Source: a virus
Reading direction: 5' to 3' (one strand)
DNA length: 64,000 nucleotides
Virus record (IMG/VR): IMGVR_UViG_3300043775_003095
Coordinates: 1 to 64,000 of that record
Shown: positions 27,988 through 37,098 of the stretch, piece by piece
Layout of the letters: the number at the start of each line of letters is the position of its first letter
How positions within the stretch are numbered: the stretch's first letter is position 1
Notes under the pieces: model-generated
Told to the model about the DNA's origin: nothing
Databases searched by the model: none
Seen by the model: the letters and a program-made list of their open reading frames with translations, nothing else
Made by a program: the position numbers and the translations under genes

Positions 27988-30072
27988 TTAGATTGTTACA
28001 GGTATAGCGTCGACAGTGATTGCAGCTGCATCTTCTTGATCAACTGTTATAATTGAACTTCTTGTTGAACTGAACAAATTATTCTCAGGCATTGCATAGA
28101 ACTTAAGAACTTTTAAAGTATTTCTAATATCAAGTGGTGAGAAGTTTTGAAGTGTGATTGTTCCAGCAGCATAATCTACTGTTGCAGCATCTTCAGAAAG
28201 AATGGTTTTAATTTGATTGTCATCGAAATAGTATGTTCGAAGTTTACCGACGCTATTCTGAATAACTGCTTCAAGTAAAACGCTTGTCAATTCGTTTCCA
28301 TCAGAGTCATATGCTTTCACAACTGCTGTTGTATATTCTGAGCCAGCATTTGTAATATTTACAGAGGTGATTTTGCCGTTTGTAATTACTGCTGTTGCGG
28401 CTGCTCCATAGCCATCGCCTGTGATTCTTATCTCTGGAGCAACAGTAAATCCTGAACCACCTGCTTTAATGGTTATTGATGAGATGCCTGTTGTTGACTG
28501 GGGCACTTCTTCGAAGAATACCTGACGAACAACATCTTCGCTGTCATATGCAGTAAATGCTGGAGTTGAGCGAATTCTATTTCCGCTAGTTGATTTCTTT
28601 AGTGGCGTATAATATTTCAAAGTATAGTTTCTTGGTGTTGCGCCAAGAATTGGTTCAAGTCTTTTCTCAATTGTAACGTCAATTTCGTTACTTAAAATTG
28701 CAGTTTCGATATTATCAATTTCTCTTGTCAAACGAGAAACTTTGAAGTATGAATTGAAATTGTCAAGGTTTGTATTTGCAAAGTTGTACACAGCTGATTT
28801 TACAGAGCTTACAATCTGACCTGGAGTTTTCGTTGTTGCAGTTGGATCGTAAGTAACTTTAACACTTAGATTCAAATAATTATAATCTGGGTCAACAAAT
28901 TCTGGTGTTACAGTTACCATGCTTAACGGGGCAACAACCTCATTTAAAATATATTGTTTTTCTGTTGTTGTTAATTCGTAGCCAGAAGCAGGTTTTGCAG
29001 AAATAAAGACTTTGCCGTAAACTGGTGGATCATTTTCTTCACCACCCCAAACGTTGACTGCTTCAAGAGAAGGATAGTCGCGTTGAATTAGAGAAATATA
29101 ATCTGTTTTTGTGACTGCTCTATTTCTTGCAGCAAATGCTTTTGGCGCAGTAAATTTAATTTTATTAATAGATTCTGCAGATGTGCCACCTTGAGCAGCA
29201 TCGTTGACCACAACTGTTCCGCTTGTTAATGTTCCAACTGAATCAATTAGTGTGAATTGATTTGTCTTATTCGAATCAGCACCCTTACTTCTCAAATAAC
29301 TCAAAATCACAATGTTGCTATCTGAAAGTTGTTTACCTAAAATACCATCACCGAAGTATACTTGATATTTTCCATCATTAATTTCATCAAGATAATAAAC
29401 TGCGCTATTTGCTGAAACTTCAGTTGCATCTAGAGCAAGCGTATATGTTTTTTGAGTTAAGTCGGCAGCAGAGTTTTGAACAATAACTTCTAGTGTTGAC
29501 GTATCAACATCTGGATCAGGAATTGTAAATTGTTGTAGTGGGTTATTTTGCGCACTATAAGTGAAGACAATGTTTATTGGTTTGCCTTCAGTAATCTCGA
29601 GATTGGAGAATGTAAATGCTGAATTGGCTTTTGTTACAGTTTTTTCTTCAAGAGTCGTGAATGTATAGTTGACTCCGTTTAAAGAAATTCCAGCAAATTT
29701 TGTAAATCTTGGAATCGTGAGAGATGTTAAATTTGCCACAGCCGCATTATTTGCTTGTGTGAAGGTTAGATTCACATTTGCACGTGCACTTGTTACAGAA
29801 GTTGGAGTATATCCAAGCATCTTGGCGTGAGAAACTACTGCATCACGAAGTGAGGCTGTATCCAAGAAGGCTTCGTTTGCAATCATGTTTGCATAGAAAG
29901 CCATATAGTGAGTGTTATACGCTAACAGATCGATCAAATTAGAAAGACCAGAACCTTCGAAATCATAATCCGAAAAAGTGGTTTGAGCTCGCAAAAAATC
30001 TTTTAAGTTGCTTCGAATCGCATTAAAGTCTGGATTTGAAACAATCAATTTACTTTCTAAGTTTGCTGACAT
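27988..30072 (-). CDS. 6: Baseplate wedge subunit gp6 (Baseplate J family)
   Basis: 694 aa, close to T4 gp6 (660 aa). The N-terminus (DFNAIRSNLKDFLRAQTTFS, DYDFEGSGLSNLIDLLAYNT, ANEAFLDTASLRDAVVSHAK) is the conserved gp6/Baseplate_J entry. The middle contains the family's YFGDGILGKQLSDSN and PKAFAARNRAVTKTDY motifs. The C-terminal 120 residues include a 'GGSGFTVAPEIRITGDGYGA' beta repeat like those in the gp7-like protein. gp6 forms the inner ring joining the wedges. Its start overlaps the gp25 stop by one base (TAATG). Confidence 0.93.
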   Translation of the reverse strand: MSANLESKLIVSNPDFNAIRSNLKDFLRAQTTFSDYDFEGSGLSNLIDLLAYNTHYMAFYANMIANEAFLDTASLRDAVVSHAKMLGYTPTSVTSARANVNLTFTQANNAAVANLTSLTIPRFTKFAGISLNGVNYTFTTLEEKTVTKANSAFTFSNLEITEGKPINIVFTYSAQNNPLQQFTIPDPDVDTSTLEVIVQNSAADLTQKTYTLALDATEVSANSAVYYLDEINDGKYQVYFGDGILGKQLSDSNIVILSYLRSKGADSNKTNQFTLIDSVGTLTSGTVVVNDAAQGGTSAESINKIKFTAPKAFAARNRAVTKTDYISLIQRDYPSLEAVNVWGGEENDPPVYGKVFISAKPASGYELTTTEKQYILNEVVAPLSMVTVTPEFVDPDYNYLNLSVKVTYDPTATTKTPGQIVSSVKSAVYNFANTNLDNFNSYFKVSRLTREIDNIETAILSNEIDVTIEKRLEPILGATPRNYTLKYYTPLKKSTSGNRIRSTPAFTAYDSEDVVRQVFFEEVPQSTTGISSITIKAGGSGFTVAPEIRITGDGYGAAATAVITNGKITSVNITNAGSEYTTAVVKAYDSDGNELTSVLLEAVIQNSVGKLRTYYFDDNQIKTILSEDAATVDYAAGTITLQNFSPLDIRNTLKVLKFYAMPENNLFSSTRSSIITVDQEDAAAITVDAIPVTI

Positions 30073-30464
30073 TATCTCAACCTATTTAAAAATAATACTG
30101 TTCTGAGTGGTTCAGTAGAATTAACCGTAAAAAATGTTAAAGTAACTTGATATGCATTTCTATCATAATCAGCCACTACTTGTATATCTCTCACAGAAAC
30201 TCTTGGTTCATAGTTATCAATAAGAATTTTCAATTCTTTTTGTAGAACAGTTCCTGTTAACGGATCTAATGGTTCGAACAGTAAACCGCGAATATTGCTT
30301 CCCAATTTTGGATTAAATGGTCTTTCGTAGAAATTAGTATTAATTAAATTCTTTAAAGAAGCGATAATCGCATTATACCCAGTTTTACGAGCAACATCTT
30401 TTGTAATCGGATGTTTCGTAAAATTTAAATCTAGATCAGAAAATGCTCTTTCTTCTGCTGCCAT
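30072..30464 (-). CDS. 25: Baseplate wedge subunit gp25
   Basis: 130 aa, matching T4 gp25 (132 aa). The family's gpW/gp25 features are present: AFSDLDLNFTKHPITKDVAR at the start, NLINTNFYERPFNPKLGSNIRG, LFEPLDPLTG and the final NSTEPLRTVLFLNRLR. In T4 it is a wedge component that nucleates the sheath. It lies immediately behind a late promoter and overlaps gp6 by one base, forming the head of the gp25-gp6-gp7-gp8 unit. Confidence 0.94.
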   Translation of the reverse strand: MAAEERAFSDLDLNFTKHPITKDVARKTGYNAIIASLKNLINTNFYERPFNPKLGSNIRGLLFEPLDPLTGTVLQKELKILIDNYEPRVSVRDIQVVADYDRNAYQVTLTFFTVNSTEPLRTVLFLNRLR

Positions 30465-30488
30465 TTTTTACTCTAAAATTTGTTTTTA

Positions 30489-30496
30489 TATTTATA
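30489..30496 (-). promoter_or_regulatory. T4-type late promoter (TATAAATA)
   Basis: Perfect minus-strand TATAAATA in the 32-nt gap between the gp5 and gp25 genes, 24 nt upstream of the gp25 ATG. It probably drives the baseplate wedge operon. Confidence 0.78.
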
Positions 30497-32722
30497 TTAG
30501 ACTTTTACAGGTCTAAAGATTCCGAGCAAAGTTCCATCTCCTGGAGACGAATAACCATTTTGCCAAGAGATACTTACATCACCCTGCGAAGGATTATTCT
30601 TAGAGCCACCAACGCTGCTGCGACTCTTTTGATTTCCACCCACAAACGAAAGGGCACCATTATTGTTTTTATAGACAAAGCTGACGTGACTATATTTCCA
30701 AAGAGCGATATCTCCAGGTCTTGCCTCGCTTGGATTTATGACCTGAGTTGCGCCGAAATCTGACAAACGATCTCGAATGTCAAACGCTCTTGCAGTTTGG
30801 ACGAAACGGTATCCATTTTGTTTGAGACCATAGTTGATGAAGCCCATACACCATGCGGTTTGGTCGGTGTTCCATGGAGCTCTGTTTCCAAATCCTAGAT
30901 CTTTCCAGATGTTTATAATGTTTGGATTTGAATCTCCTCCACTCATTCCAGTTTCTAACCAGAAGCCGCCTGAACTGGTCTTTGATAATTGTTCTTCTAG
31001 CCAAGCAGCCAAATCTGAAGCATCATCGATGTTTGGATTATTTGGATTAATTAACGAATCACCAAATCCGCTTGTATCTGGTGTTCCTTGATAATTCGAC
31101 TTCACATCACCACGATCTGCGTCTTCATTATAGAAGGAGTTTGGATTCTTAACGTATTCTAGAATCTGTTGTTCAATATCTGCAGCTCGATCTGGAGGAA
31201 GTCGAACGCTTGGGCTCTTCTCAAAGAACACAGGAGGATCGTTATATTCGAGCAATTCAAGTGGATCGCCTAATCCTGTTGGTGAGGCAGGAATTACTTC
31301 CCCAGCTGGAATTCCTGGGATTGGAACACCAATTATAGGAGATGGTGGGAATGTTGTGAACGTTTGTAATGGAGCAACGAGACTTGCACCAACACCAACA
31401 ACTGTACCCTGCAAATTCACAAGACCAGCAGAGGTGAGAGAGATAACCGCTCCATTCAATCCGACTGTGGCTGCTGTCATTGCCGCAGTACCAGCAGCAA
31501 GAACATTAAATTGCGCCCCTGCTTGAATGCTAACTGCACCGCCAGCTTGAGCAGCGATAAATCCACCAGCAGTCAATGAAATGTCAATACCTGCAGTTAT
31601 CGTAGTTCCAACTGTAGAAAGAACTGAAACTTCTCCACCCTGAAGTCCAACTGAACCTTCTCCAACTATGAACACACCGCCGTCGTCGTCATCTCCATTG
31701 CCAGTAATAAACACGCCAGTATTTGCAAGTTGATTGATATAACTGTTGGCTTCAAGATTAATATTCTCAGCCTTCACATTAAAGTCACCGCCGACAGTAT
31801 AGTTCACACTTCCAGCAACATTAGCATTGATGTCATTGTGGGCTTCAAGATTAACATGTCCATAGACCTTCATGTTTACATTTGATTCAACGGTAAGATT
31901 TACACGCCCCTTAATGTAAACATGATGATCAGAGAAAACAATTTTATAATTGTTTTTTACAATCTTTTCGACTTTAGTTCCAGAAGGATAAATTTCTTGG
32001 AATGTTCCAGATCTGTGTGCAATATGAACACGCTCTGATCCTGGAGTATCATCAAACTCCATAATGTGACCAGATTCTGTTTCCCAAACTTTATTGAATG
32101 GATACTCTGCATCATATGCAGGATCTGGTTCTTTCCATTGGTTTTCTTCTGAAATTGGAACAGTGACAACTGATGCTTTCTTGGCAGAAAGAATTGTTTC
32201 GTCTACCTGCTCGTTTCTTGCGAGTGGGCTATTTGTTGGAAAACCAATTTGAAATGCAGATGGATTTCTTAATGCCGACAATTCTTCTTCATCAGTATAT
32301 TCTTCAAGAGTTGCGCCAGTACCATCTGTAGCATACTCAACTGATCTTGTTCTTTTTGGTGAATTTGCAATTTCTTCTGGGGTTCTAAGATCAGCAAATC
32401 CAGAATTTGGATCAGTCATTGACTCAGGAATTCCAGGAACAATACCCATCATTACTGGTTGTTGCGCATATGATCCATCAATAAAGAATCCAAAAACATA
32501 ATCACCTTCTTTTGGTGTTGAGAAGGTTTGATTGTTTAGTGAATGGACTGGCAAAGCCCAAGGAAGGTCTGCTGATGGAATATCAGTTAAATTTGGAGAA
32601 TGTATTCCATAAATGCGAACTTGACATCTTCCAAGCAATAATGGATCGTTTCGGTTTTCAACCACACCGAACCACCACTGAAATCCATCTAATCCGATAA
32701 AGTCTTTTCGAAATTTACTCAT
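30497..32722 (-). CDS. 5: Central spike gp5 with C-terminal NlpC/P60-CHAP-like peptidase
   Basis: 741 aa. Residues 1-110 form the gp5 OB-fold (GFQWWFGVVENRNDPLLLGR, then CQVRIYGIHSPN). About 210-345 is the VgrG/gp5-like spike with repeated YTVGGDFNVKAENINLEAN strands. About 345-460 is an Ala/Gly-rich beta stretch. The C-terminal 170 residues carry a cysteine-peptidase pattern: TAWCMGFINYGLKQNG (Cys about 626), GDIALWKYSHVSFVY (His about 678) and GNQKSRSSVG, as in the TIGR02594/NlpC-P60-like phage enzymes. T4 gp5 instead has an internal lysozyme domain. The predicted role is membrane puncture plus peptidoglycan cleavage. The stop overlaps nothing; the start overlaps gp27 by 4 nt. Confidence 0.88.
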   Translation of the reverse strand: MSKFRKDFIGLDGFQWWFGVVENRNDPLLLGRCQVRIYGIHSPNLTDIPSADLPWALPVHSLNNQTFSTPKEGDYVFGFFIDGSYAQQPVMMGIVPGIPESMTDPNSGFADLRTPEEIANSPKRTRSVEYATDGTGATLEEYTDEEELSALRNPSAFQIGFPTNSPLARNEQVDETILSAKKASVVTVPISEENQWKEPDPAYDAEYPFNKVWETESGHIMEFDDTPGSERVHIAHRSGTFQEIYPSGTKVEKIVKNNYKIVFSDHHVYIKGRVNLTVESNVNMKVYGHVNLEAHNDINANVAGSVNYTVGGDFNVKAENINLEANSYINQLANTGVFITGNGDDDDGGVFIVGEGSVGLQGGEVSVLSTVGTTITAGIDISLTAGGFIAAQAGGAVSIQAGAQFNVLAAGTAAMTAATVGLNGAVISLTSAGLVNLQGTVVGVGASLVAPLQTFTTFPPSPIIGVPIPGIPAGEVIPASPTGLGDPLELLEYNDPPVFFEKSPSVRLPPDRAADIEQQILEYVKNPNSFYNEDADRGDVKSNYQGTPDTSGFGDSLINPNNPNIDDASDLAAWLEEQLSKTSSGGFWLETGMSGGDSNPNIINIWKDLGFGNRAPWNTDQTAWCMGFINYGLKQNGYRFVQTARAFDIRDRLSDFGATQVINPSEARPGDIALWKYSHVSFVYKNNNGALSFVGGNQKSRSSVGGSKNNPSQGDVSISWQNGYSSPGDGTLLGIFRPVKV

Positions 32723-34011
32723 GATAATCTAGCAGATGTTAAGAGTTGAGAATCATCAGCAACAGCAGAAGGGAATGGCTGTAGAACTGAATCTTTGCAT
32801 AATTCAAGATAGCAGATGTATTTATTGTTAAGAATTCGATGGCGAACGGCAGTAAGAAGATAGCGACCTGCCTTGTATGGATCTACTTGAGTTTCTTCTG
32901 CTTCATTAATTGGTTGCAGATATGGAAAGTCAACGCTGATCACTTGACCTGCTTCGTAACTTGTATCGCCAGCCATTGTAACTTGCATTGTATAGTTATT
33001 TAAAAGAGAAAATTGATGCGCTCTTTGCAACATAATCTTGTCAATTAATCCACCTTTTACGTTAGTGAAGAATCTTTGATATGCTGAAGCATCAATTATT
33101 CTATCATTAAATCTATTTTTCGCGTCATTCATTGGTAAAAATGCATTCAACGTTGTGACAGGTGTTGAAGATGCTGGATCTGAGAATGCTGTTTGCACAT
33201 CTTGCTTGATTAGATCCATTTTTAACATTGATGATGCATAACCACCAGTTGACATTGTTTGCAACACATTGAATAACTGAGAAATATTAAAATCGCTGAT
33301 GTAGTCTATTCCTGCTAAAGAATCAGTTTCATTACTTACATTTTGGGGACGAAGATAAATGGTTCGAGCATCATCAGCCTGTATCAAAGACTCCAAACTT
33401 ACAAATTTATAACCAGAAACGGTCTCGAAAAATACAAACGCTGAGGTTAAATTGTTGTTGAGTGAAAATGCTGTGAGCATATTCAATGCTTCAAATGGTT
33501 TTAAATTTGGAATAATAAACTCATCATGAGGAAGAACAGTTGGTTCTAAAGTCACTCTTTCTGGAGAAACTCCAAGATAATTAACTAAAATATCTGCAGC
33601 AATTTGAAAATTATAAAACCCTTTGTATGACTTTGAAATTCTAATTTGATGATCAAGTAAAAACTCTTCTGAGCAAAAGTCAATTCTATAGGTCAATGTT
33701 GTTGTATTATTCTTTAGAGTTACATCAGAAATTTTATAGATTCGAAACACCTTTTCGTATGGCGCCAAACCTTCTGCTTTCATAAAATTGATATAAAGAA
33801 ACTCAGTGCCTGATAAACACAATTTAGACAATTGATTAGATGCATCTTTAATTAGTAAGTGTCCAGAAACAACGCTGTTATAAATGCTTTCGTAGATACT
33901 AAAATCCTCTACAGTAAACTTAAAGTCTTTTAGATCAACAGTTCCAATTGATGGACTTACGATTGATATCGAAGTAATATCAAATATTGTTGTTTCAATA
34001 TTAGTCGCCAT
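32719..34011 (-). CDS. 27: Baseplate central hub gp27-like
   Basis: 430 aa (T4 gp27 is 391 aa). The sequence has the hub layout: an N-terminal 'FKFTVEDFSIYESIYNSVVSGHLLIKDAS' beta module, 'RIYKISDV...LTYRIDFCSEEFLLDH', an AADILVNYLGV helix, 'FEALNMLTAFSLN', and a second beta module ending 'GRYLLTAVRHRI...YICYLELCKDS'. It directly precedes and overlaps the spike gene gp5, its partner in T4. The identification rests on this layout and on gene order. It would form the trimeric ring on which the tail tube and spike sit. Confidence 0.82.
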   Translation of the reverse strand: MATNIETTIFDITSISIVSPSIGTVDLKDFKFTVEDFSIYESIYNSVVSGHLLIKDASNQLSKLCLSGTEFLYINFMKAEGLAPYEKVFRIYKISDVTLKNNTTTLTYRIDFCSEEFLLDHQIRISKSYKGFYNFQIAADILVNYLGVSPERVTLEPTVLPHDEFIIPNLKPFEALNMLTAFSLNNNLTSAFVFFETVSGYKFVSLESLIQADDARTIYLRPQNVSNETDSLAGIDYISDFNISQLFNVLQTMSTGGYASSMLKMDLIKQDVQTAFSDPASSTPVTTLNAFLPMNDAKNRFNDRIIDASAYQRFFTNVKGGLIDKIMLQRAHQFSLLNNYTMQVTMAGDTSYEAGQVISVDFPYLQPINEAEETQVDPYKAGRYLLTAVRHRILNNKYICYLELCKDSVLQPFPSAVADDSQLLTSARLS

Positions 34012-34012
34012 A

Positions 34013-34897
34013 TTATGATCTCATCAATCTGCGCAACTCGTTCTCTATTGATGGAACAAATGTTGGTTTAATAATAATGATGCTTCGTTTTTCTTCATTT
34101 AGATTTAATTCATAATCATAATAAGTTACAGGAGCAATAGTAGTGTCGACTGTTAAAGTTGATCCATCAACTAGATTATAGGTATTTGAATACGATATGT
34201 TCACATTTTTATCAATTACAGAATCAGTTTCCCAATTATAATCTTTTGCAGTTACTTGATATTTGGTTGTTGTCTTTTTACCATCGTAATTATTTGATGC
34301 AACTTCTGTCAATAAAGAATAATAAGTTGTATTTGAAGCCCAATTATATCCATCATTATTATAAGTCATTCCTACAACTTTATGAGTCACATTTGAAGTT
34401 GCGCCAGTTACATTTGCGTTATTTGCGAAAACTTGGTCTGCAAATTTAATTTGTAGTGTTTTATTTCCGCTGCTATAAGCAACAACTGTTCCAACGCAAT
34501 CTGCCTTATCTAAAGAACTTCCCTGATATACTGTTTCGCCGACCGTGTAACTTGAGGTATATGATTCAGATGGATCCAGATTAAATGTTATTGAACTATA
34601 TTTTTTATTAATATAATCTTCTAATTGATTTGTGCTTAAGACCCAATCATATTGAGGATCTAAAATATTATTCGACAGTAAAATGATCCAATGCTTTTTT
34701 GGATCTTTATACATTTTATATGCAATATCTTCTGGTCGCTCTCCGTCTTTTACAGAATAATTGTAAAAGATGCTCGTATTGTTAATACTCTCAGAAAGAA
34801 AATTAACCTTTGCAATTATATTTGTGACTGCTTTCGGATTTGCAACACCCAAAGATGTTGAATATAACATTTTGGGAAAATTGGAAAAATATGACAT
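34013..34897 (-). CDS. 53: Baseplate wedge subunit gp53
   Basis: 294 aa. The N-terminal third matches T4 gp53: 'YSVKDGERPEDIAYKMYKDP' (LysM-like), then 'KKHWIILLSNNILDPQYDW' and 'TNQLEDYINKKYSS'. The C-terminus 'EEKRSIIIIKPTFVPSIENE' with a final arginine-rich LRRLMRS also fits. A beta-rich insertion (about residues 110-260) makes it longer than T4 gp53 (196 aa). In T4 it completes the wedge by joining gp6 and gp25. The start overlaps the stop of gp48 by one base. Confidence 0.88.
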   Translation of the reverse strand: MSYFSNFPKMLYSTSLGVANPKAVTNIIAKVNFLSESINNTSIFYNYSVKDGERPEDIAYKMYKDPKKHWIILLSNNILDPQYDWVLSTNQLEDYINKKYSSITFNLDPSESYTSSYTVGETVYQGSSLDKADCVGTVVAYSSGNKTLQIKFADQVFANNANVTGATSNVTHKVVGMTYNNDGYNWASNTTYYSLLTEVASNNYDGKKTTTKYQVTAKDYNWETDSVIDKNVNISYSNTYNLVDGSTLTVDTTIAPVTYYDYELNLNEEKRSIIIIKPTFVPSIENELRRLMRS

Positions 34898-36093
34898 TAG
34901 TATCCAGCCTGAATATCTTCTTTGGTGAGGATGATTGTTTCAGTAAACGTCAATTGGACTTGGGTTTCAACTGGCTGAAAATCTTCATACGCAGAAAATT
35001 GACCGCTTGGAGCATAATTGACGTCAATATTTGTAAGCACGCACTGAGCGATTCTTGGCATTTTTGTATTCGGTATCGCTGCGCCATTCGTCATTACTAA
35101 AAATTCAATCTCAAATTGAGATGGTGGAATAAAGTATCTTGAATTGTCTGTTGCACCTACGCCAACACCAAAAAAAGTTCCTGCCAATCCATCTTCACCT
35201 GATCTTTGATAATTTGGAGCGGCATGATAGCGAAGCGTGCGAATTATGCCTTCAATTGTTTCCGCTTCATTCGCATTTCTTGGAACAAATTTGAAGGTAA
35301 AGACAAACTCTCTATTCTTACTTCCCTTAAACAATACTTGAAGTTGAGGATTTAATGCATATCCAGAGTTATAAAGAGCCAAGTCAGTAATGTTTTGCCC
35401 CAACAATTGCACACCAGCAATTCGAGCATTCTCACCCAAACGAGCTCCAATTTCTGTAACAGAACCTGTCCCTAAAACTCCCAAATTACCAAGAGCATCT
35501 GTGACAGAAACAGCATCGTAATCATGACGATCAACGAAATTGAGACCATCTGGCATATAAAGATTAATATATGAGAGTGGATCAGTAACTACGTTTTGAC
35601 TTCCAGAAAATCCAGAATCAAATGCATTTGCGACCGCAAATGCACCTGTAAGTTGCGCTGCAGAGACAGCAGCATCCCCCACAGCGTTTAAAGCACCAGA
35701 AGCTCGAGAACCTTTTGAGGCAAATTCTTCAACAACTCTTCCAACTACTGCACCTGCAGCTCCTGCAAGTACTGCAGTGACTGTTGTAGGATTTACAATA
35801 TCTGTTCTAAGCCTCCCTTCTTGGGATGCTTTTCTAGAAAAATCTAGTGTATTCGGAGTTATAATTGGTACAGCATTCACATCTCGTATTTGACGAAAAA
35901 TCAACAATCTCATCACATACTTAAATTGATTGTTGTTACCTAAATCTTGAGGATATGTCAGAACTTCTGCGCCTTCTTCAAACGTTTCCAATGCCTTTAA
36001 TGGACCATCGAATTGTTTTGGTCGCTCAGCTAAAACTAACTCTCGTTCTTTTTTTGCTGGTCCTGTACTGCTTCGAGTGAGTGGTCCTGCCAT
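34897..36093 (-). CDS. 48: Baseplate tail-tube cap gp48
   Basis: 398 aa (T4 gp48 364 aa). The C-terminal half carries the tail-tube-cap pattern 'LQVLFKGSKNREFVFTFKFVP' with 'RNANEAETIEGIIRTLRYH', then 'YFIPPSQFEIEFLV' and the final 'YAPSGQFSAYEDFQP...QLTFTET'. An Ala/Gly-rich hydrophobic stretch (about residues 105-160, AVLAGAAGAVVGRV...) may pack inside the hub. It is the first gene of the leftward virion operon and is divergent from gp4, with only 22 nt between the start codons. Confidence 0.85.
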   Translation of the reverse strand: MAGPLTRSSTGPAKKERELVLAERPKQFDGPLKALETFEEGAEVLTYPQDLGNNNQFKYVMRLLIFRQIRDVNAVPIITPNTLDFSRKASQEGRLRTDIVNPTTVTAVLAGAAGAVVGRVVEEFASKGSRASGALNAVGDAAVSAAQLTGAFAVANAFDSGFSGSQNVVTDPLSYINLYMPDGLNFVDRHDYDAVSVTDALGNLGVLGTGSVTEIGARLGENARIAGVQLLGQNITDLALYNSGYALNPQLQVLFKGSKNREFVFTFKFVPRNANEAETIEGIIRTLRYHAAPNYQRSGEDGLAGTFFGVGVGATDNSRYFIPPSQFEIEFLVMTNGAAIPNTKMPRIAQCVLTNIDVNYAPSGQFSAYEDFQPVETQVQLTFTETIILTKEDIQAGY

Positions 36094-36103
36094 TAAAATG
36101 TCC

Positions 36104-36111
36104 TATAAATA
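36104..36111 (+). promoter_or_regulatory. Late-promoter-like TATAAATA immediately before gp4
   Basis: Perfect plus-strand TATAAATA in the 22-nt gap between divergent gp48 and gp4. Only four bases separate it from the gp4 ATG at 36116, and no Shine-Dalgarno sequence is visible there. If used, the transcript would begin at or inside the start codon. Either gp4 is made from a leaderless or upstream transcript, or the motif is chance. Confidence 0.45.
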
Positions 36112-36115
36112 GTTG

Positions 36116-36550
36116 ATGGCTTACAGTGGAAAATTTAGTCCGAAAAATACCAATAAATATTTAGGTGATCCTACGAACATCTGGTACAGAAGTCTCTGGG
36201 AACGCCGAGTCATGGTGCATTTGGACACAAATCCAAGTGTGATCGAATGGTCAAATGAAGAAATCGTTATTCCGTATTTATCGCCTGTTGATAATCGCTG
36301 GCATAGATACTTTCCAGACTTCTTTGTTAAGATAAAAAATCGAACTGGAGTTGTGGAGTCAATGATTTTAGAAGTAAAACCTAAAAGTCAGACTAAACCA
36401 CCAGTAAAGAAATCTAAGATCACACGAAGATATATCACCGAAGTTATGACTTGGGGTGTAAACGAAGCAAAATGGAAGGCTGCATCAGAGTATTGTAAAG
36501 ATCGTAACTGGACCTTTAAATTAATCACGGAACAAGAAATAGGTATCTGA
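36116..36550 (+). CDS. 4: Head completion protein gp4 (nuclease fold)
   Basis: 144 aa from the ATG at 36116; a TTG three bases earlier is less likely because T4 gp4 also begins MAYSGKW. T4 gp4 landmarks are MAYSGKFSPKNTNKYLGDP, 'IWYRSLWERRVMVHLDTNPSVIEW' and the nuclease-like core RYFPDFFVKIKN...ILEVKPKSQTKPP with Asp, Glu and Lys in place. The ending is 'NEAKWKAASEYCKDRNWTFK'. In T4 gp4 is needed for head completion before tail joining. It opens the only rightward gene set of the window. Confidence 0.93.
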   Translation: MAYSGKFSPKNTNKYLGDPTNIWYRSLWERRVMVHLDTNPSVIEWSNEEIVIPYLSPVDNRWHRYFPDFFVKIKNRTGVVESMILEVKPKSQTKPPVKKSKITRRYITEVMTWGVNEAKWKAASEYCKDRNWTFKLITEQEIGI

Positions 36551-37098
36551 TGCCATCACTACTTGATAAATTAAAATCTGAAATGACCGCAGCGGGATTC
36601 CCGCCTCGATCTCAAAATGCTCGAGCATGGTTGTTCGGTAAGATATCTCAACTTAAAATTCCATCAAATCGTTCGAACATTCTAAACGATGCAAACAGAA
36701 TTTCCCCTCGTGCATTCGTGGGAAGAATGTATTTCTTCCATTACGATCCGAAATATAAAGATAAACTTCCAGTTTGGGATAAATTCCCACTCGTTCTTCC
36801 GATGGAAATGTATTCAGATGGATTCCTCGGATTGAATCTACACTTTATTGATCCATACACTCGTCTGCTATTATTAGATCGTCTGCAGGATTTTATAAAC
36901 AACGATAAATACGACGATACTACAAGATTTAGATTATCTTATGATTTATTGTCTAAATCAAGAAGATTTAATATGATTGAGCCATGCGTGAAGCGATATC
37001 TTTATTCTCATATTCGTTCGTCATTAATTTATATTGAGCCTAGTCAGTGGGAAACTGCAATATTTTTGCCAACCGAAAAGATGGTGTATAAAACGTAA
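36550..37098 (+). CDS. Conserved phage protein next to gp4 (possible DNA end protector type)
   Basis: 182 aa. The signature 'GRMYFFHYDPKYKDKLPVWD' followed by 'KFPLVLPMEMYSDGFLGLNLHF' is widespread in T4-like phages. There it is often annotated as DNA end protector (gp2), but I cannot confirm similarity to T4 gp2 from memory. No membrane segment or catalytic motif is seen. Its ATG overlaps the gp4 stop by one base and its own stop overlaps the next gene by one base, so the three are co-translated. A role in head completion or tail tube assembly fits the neighbours. Confidence 0.6.
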   Translation: MPSLLDKLKSEMTAAGFPPRSQNARAWLFGKISQLKIPSNRSNILNDANRISPRAFVGRMYFFHYDPKYKDKLPVWDKFPLVLPMEMYSDGFLGLNLHFIDPYTRLLLLDRLQDFINNDKYDDTTRFRLSYDLLSKSRRFNMIEPCVKRYLYSHIRSSLIYIEPSQWETAIFLPTEKMVYKT

